From Nonomuraea spiralis (GTDB lineage Bacteria > Actinomycetota > Actinomycetes > Streptosporangiales > Streptosporangiaceae): 64,000 nt of DNA. Location: contig NZ_BMRC01000002.1 in the NCBI RefSeq assembly GCF_014648435.1, positions 124,001-188,000 of the forward strand, given 5' to 3'. The notes under the pieces are model-generated. The model did not search any database. It was not told where the DNA came from and was given only the letters and a program-made list of their open reading frames with translations. Shown here one piece after another: positions 63,207 through 64,000 of the stretch. Both the position numbers and the translations under genes were made by a program. The stretch's first letter is position 1; every line of letters begins with the position of its first letter.

Positions 63207-63858
63207 CGGCAGAGCGGTCGCAGGCGCGGCGACGGCCTGTACGGCTTCCTCAGGACAGGTGAGACGTGCTCGCGCCGTCGCCGCGGCCCGTGCCGAGTGT
63301 GAGGCGGAGAGCATCCCCACAGAGAACTTTGAGCGCCTCTGGGCCGCTGAATGGGTGTTCCTCACATCTGCTCGCCTTGAACTGGGGCTTCCGGTGATCG
63401 CGAGGGACCAGATGACTCCTCTGGGGAAGAGTTCGCTGGAGTTGTGATCGCCACGTCTGCACCAGTTCGGCCGATGTGCTCAGCCAGACGTCGGACGGCC
63501 GGACGGTGAGTCGGGTGGTGATCATGGTGTGGTGTCTCCTGCGATGCCCATGTCGTGCGCGACCTTCGCGAACCGGACGCATGGTCGAAGACCATCGTGC
63601 ACCGGCAGCGTACGGCGGCGCCTGGCGCGTGATCGCATCGCGGTAGCCTCCAACGATGCTGATTCGACGTGCTCCCGACGACCCATCACGTCGAGTGCGT
63701 GGCGCTGCCGGTCGCCGGGCGGCGGTGAGGGGCGGGCGGCCCCGAAGGCGTGACCTCATCGTGACGGTTTGCCGGAACGCCGGGGCGGCGAAGCTGTCTA
63801 TCGTGCATCCATGGTCGCCTCCGGAGGCACGGGTCACTCAGGATCGGACAGGCCGCCG
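63207..63858 (+). other. Region of about 650 bases without a confident gene
   Basis: Frames are open on both strands. On the minus strand ATG 63525 has AGGAGA upstream and overlaps a stop codon as ATGA (63522-63525), as if a 91-residue gene followed another; codon pattern is poor and no family is recognisable. The methyltransferase-like fragment lies at 63663-63728. The remainder is likely intergenic or decayed. Confidence 0.4.
63663..63728 (+). pseudogene. Second copy of the RNA methyltransferase 3' end
   Basis: The frame reads FDVLPTTHHVECVALPVAGRR-stop, with the family's C-terminal catalytic motif THHVECVAL. Its first 51 bases match 61997-62047 at 43 positions. A TGA directly precedes the fragment, so it is not part of a complete gene. 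Confidence 0.8.
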
Positions 63859-64000
63859 ATGACGCCGCTGACGATGTGCCACCGGCACCTGCCCGGCGTG
63901 ACGGTGATCGAGGTGCGCGGCGAGGTCGACGCCACCAACCACGAACTTTTACGCGAGCACGTCCGGTCGGCCAGGGCGCACCCGGCCGATCACGTGGTGT
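63859..64000 (+). CDS. STAS-domain protein, anti-sigma factor antagonist-like (N-terminal part)
   Basis: A gene running off the window at base 64000. Its 47 visible residues, MTPLTMCHRHLPGVTVIEVRG then EVDATNHELLREHVRSA, fit the first strand and helix of a STAS domain as in SpoIIAA/RsbV-like anti-anti-sigma factors; GEVDATN corresponds to the GE(L/I)Dxx motif. The phosphorylated Ser lies beyond the window. The ribosome site before ATG 63859 is weak. Confidence 0.7.
   Translation, partial: MTPLTMCHRHLPGVTVIEVRGEVDATNHELLREHVRSARAHPADHVV

Noticed and set aside
63259..63447. 62-codon plus-strand frame between the GYD gene and the STAS gene
   Set aside because: No ribosome site, no recognisable domain and codon pattern no better than other frames.

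Overview
The window is about 70% G+C by eye and is packed with genes that start with GTG or ATG, overlap by 1-4 bases, and in several cases look leaderless. Gene content (SepH, DUF4193, DUF3710, DUF3159, DUF4235, coproporphyrin-type ferrochelatase, F420-type PPOX oxidoreductase, bacterial type A RNase P RNA) points to a chromosome of a filamentous actinobacterium, most likely Streptosporangiaceae (Nonomuraea-like). That family assignment is inference from gene content only. I found no tRNA, rRNA, CRISPR array, prophage or plasmid genes.

Layout. (1) 1-3.2 kb, minus: M20 peptidase (cut by the window edge), M19 dipeptidase and a flavin monooxygenase. (2) 3.3-6.7 kb, plus: Nif3-like protein, CT398-type zinc-ribbon protein and RNase H/phosphatase fusion, then rnpB. 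(3) 6.6-20.8 kb: small membrane protein, NAD-dependent epimerase, SulP transporter fused to carbonic anhydrase, a membrane-anchored low-complexity protein, a PEBP-like lipoprotein, two bacterial PH-domain membrane proteins, a very long SepH, an atypical subtilase and a Pro/Thr-rich membrane protein. (4) 20.8-29.4 kb: FAD-linked lactone oxidase, polysaccharide deacetylase, MFS transporter, lytic transglycosylase, ferrochelatase, S9 peptidase, inositol monophosphatase-like enzyme. (5) 29.6-44.9 kb: a CutRS-like two-component system, DUF4193, an aromatic-acid module (paaK-paaI facing an MBL-fold protein and an FAD hydroxylase), otsA, valS, AI-2E transporter, hotdog thioesterase, dut, DUF3710. (6) 44.9-52.1 kb, minus: lipoprotein, HlyD-like adaptor, MacB-like ATPase and permease, response regulator, histidine kinase, then a D,D-carboxypeptidase-like lipoprotein. 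A near-identical 17-base motif lies upstream of the first gene and of the last. (7) 52.3-62.1 kb: OB-fold protein, DUF3159, SDR, NUDIX, PPOX protein, two TrkA-type RCK proteins divergent from a KimA/APC permease, alpha/beta-hydrolase, RNA m5U methyltransferase. (8) 62.1-64 kb: a degraded segment with IS5-family transposase remnants in opposite orientations, a GYD-domain gene, a second copy of the methyltransferase 3' end, and the start of a STAS-domain gene.

Many of the conserved genes (inositol monophosphatase - DUF4193 - dut - DUF3710 - OB-fold - DUF3159 - TrkA - TrkA - APC permease - RNA methyltransferase) keep the order I remember from Mycobacterium tuberculosis (about Rv2701c down to Rv2689c). 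The other genes sit as blocks inserted into that backbone. Nif3 - zinc ribbon - RNase H likewise matches Rv2230c-Rv2228c. I did not find a clearly new defence or biosynthetic system. The best leads are the rearranged 62-63.7 kb segment, the shared motif around the two-component/ABC locus, the SepH expansion and the aromatic-acid module.
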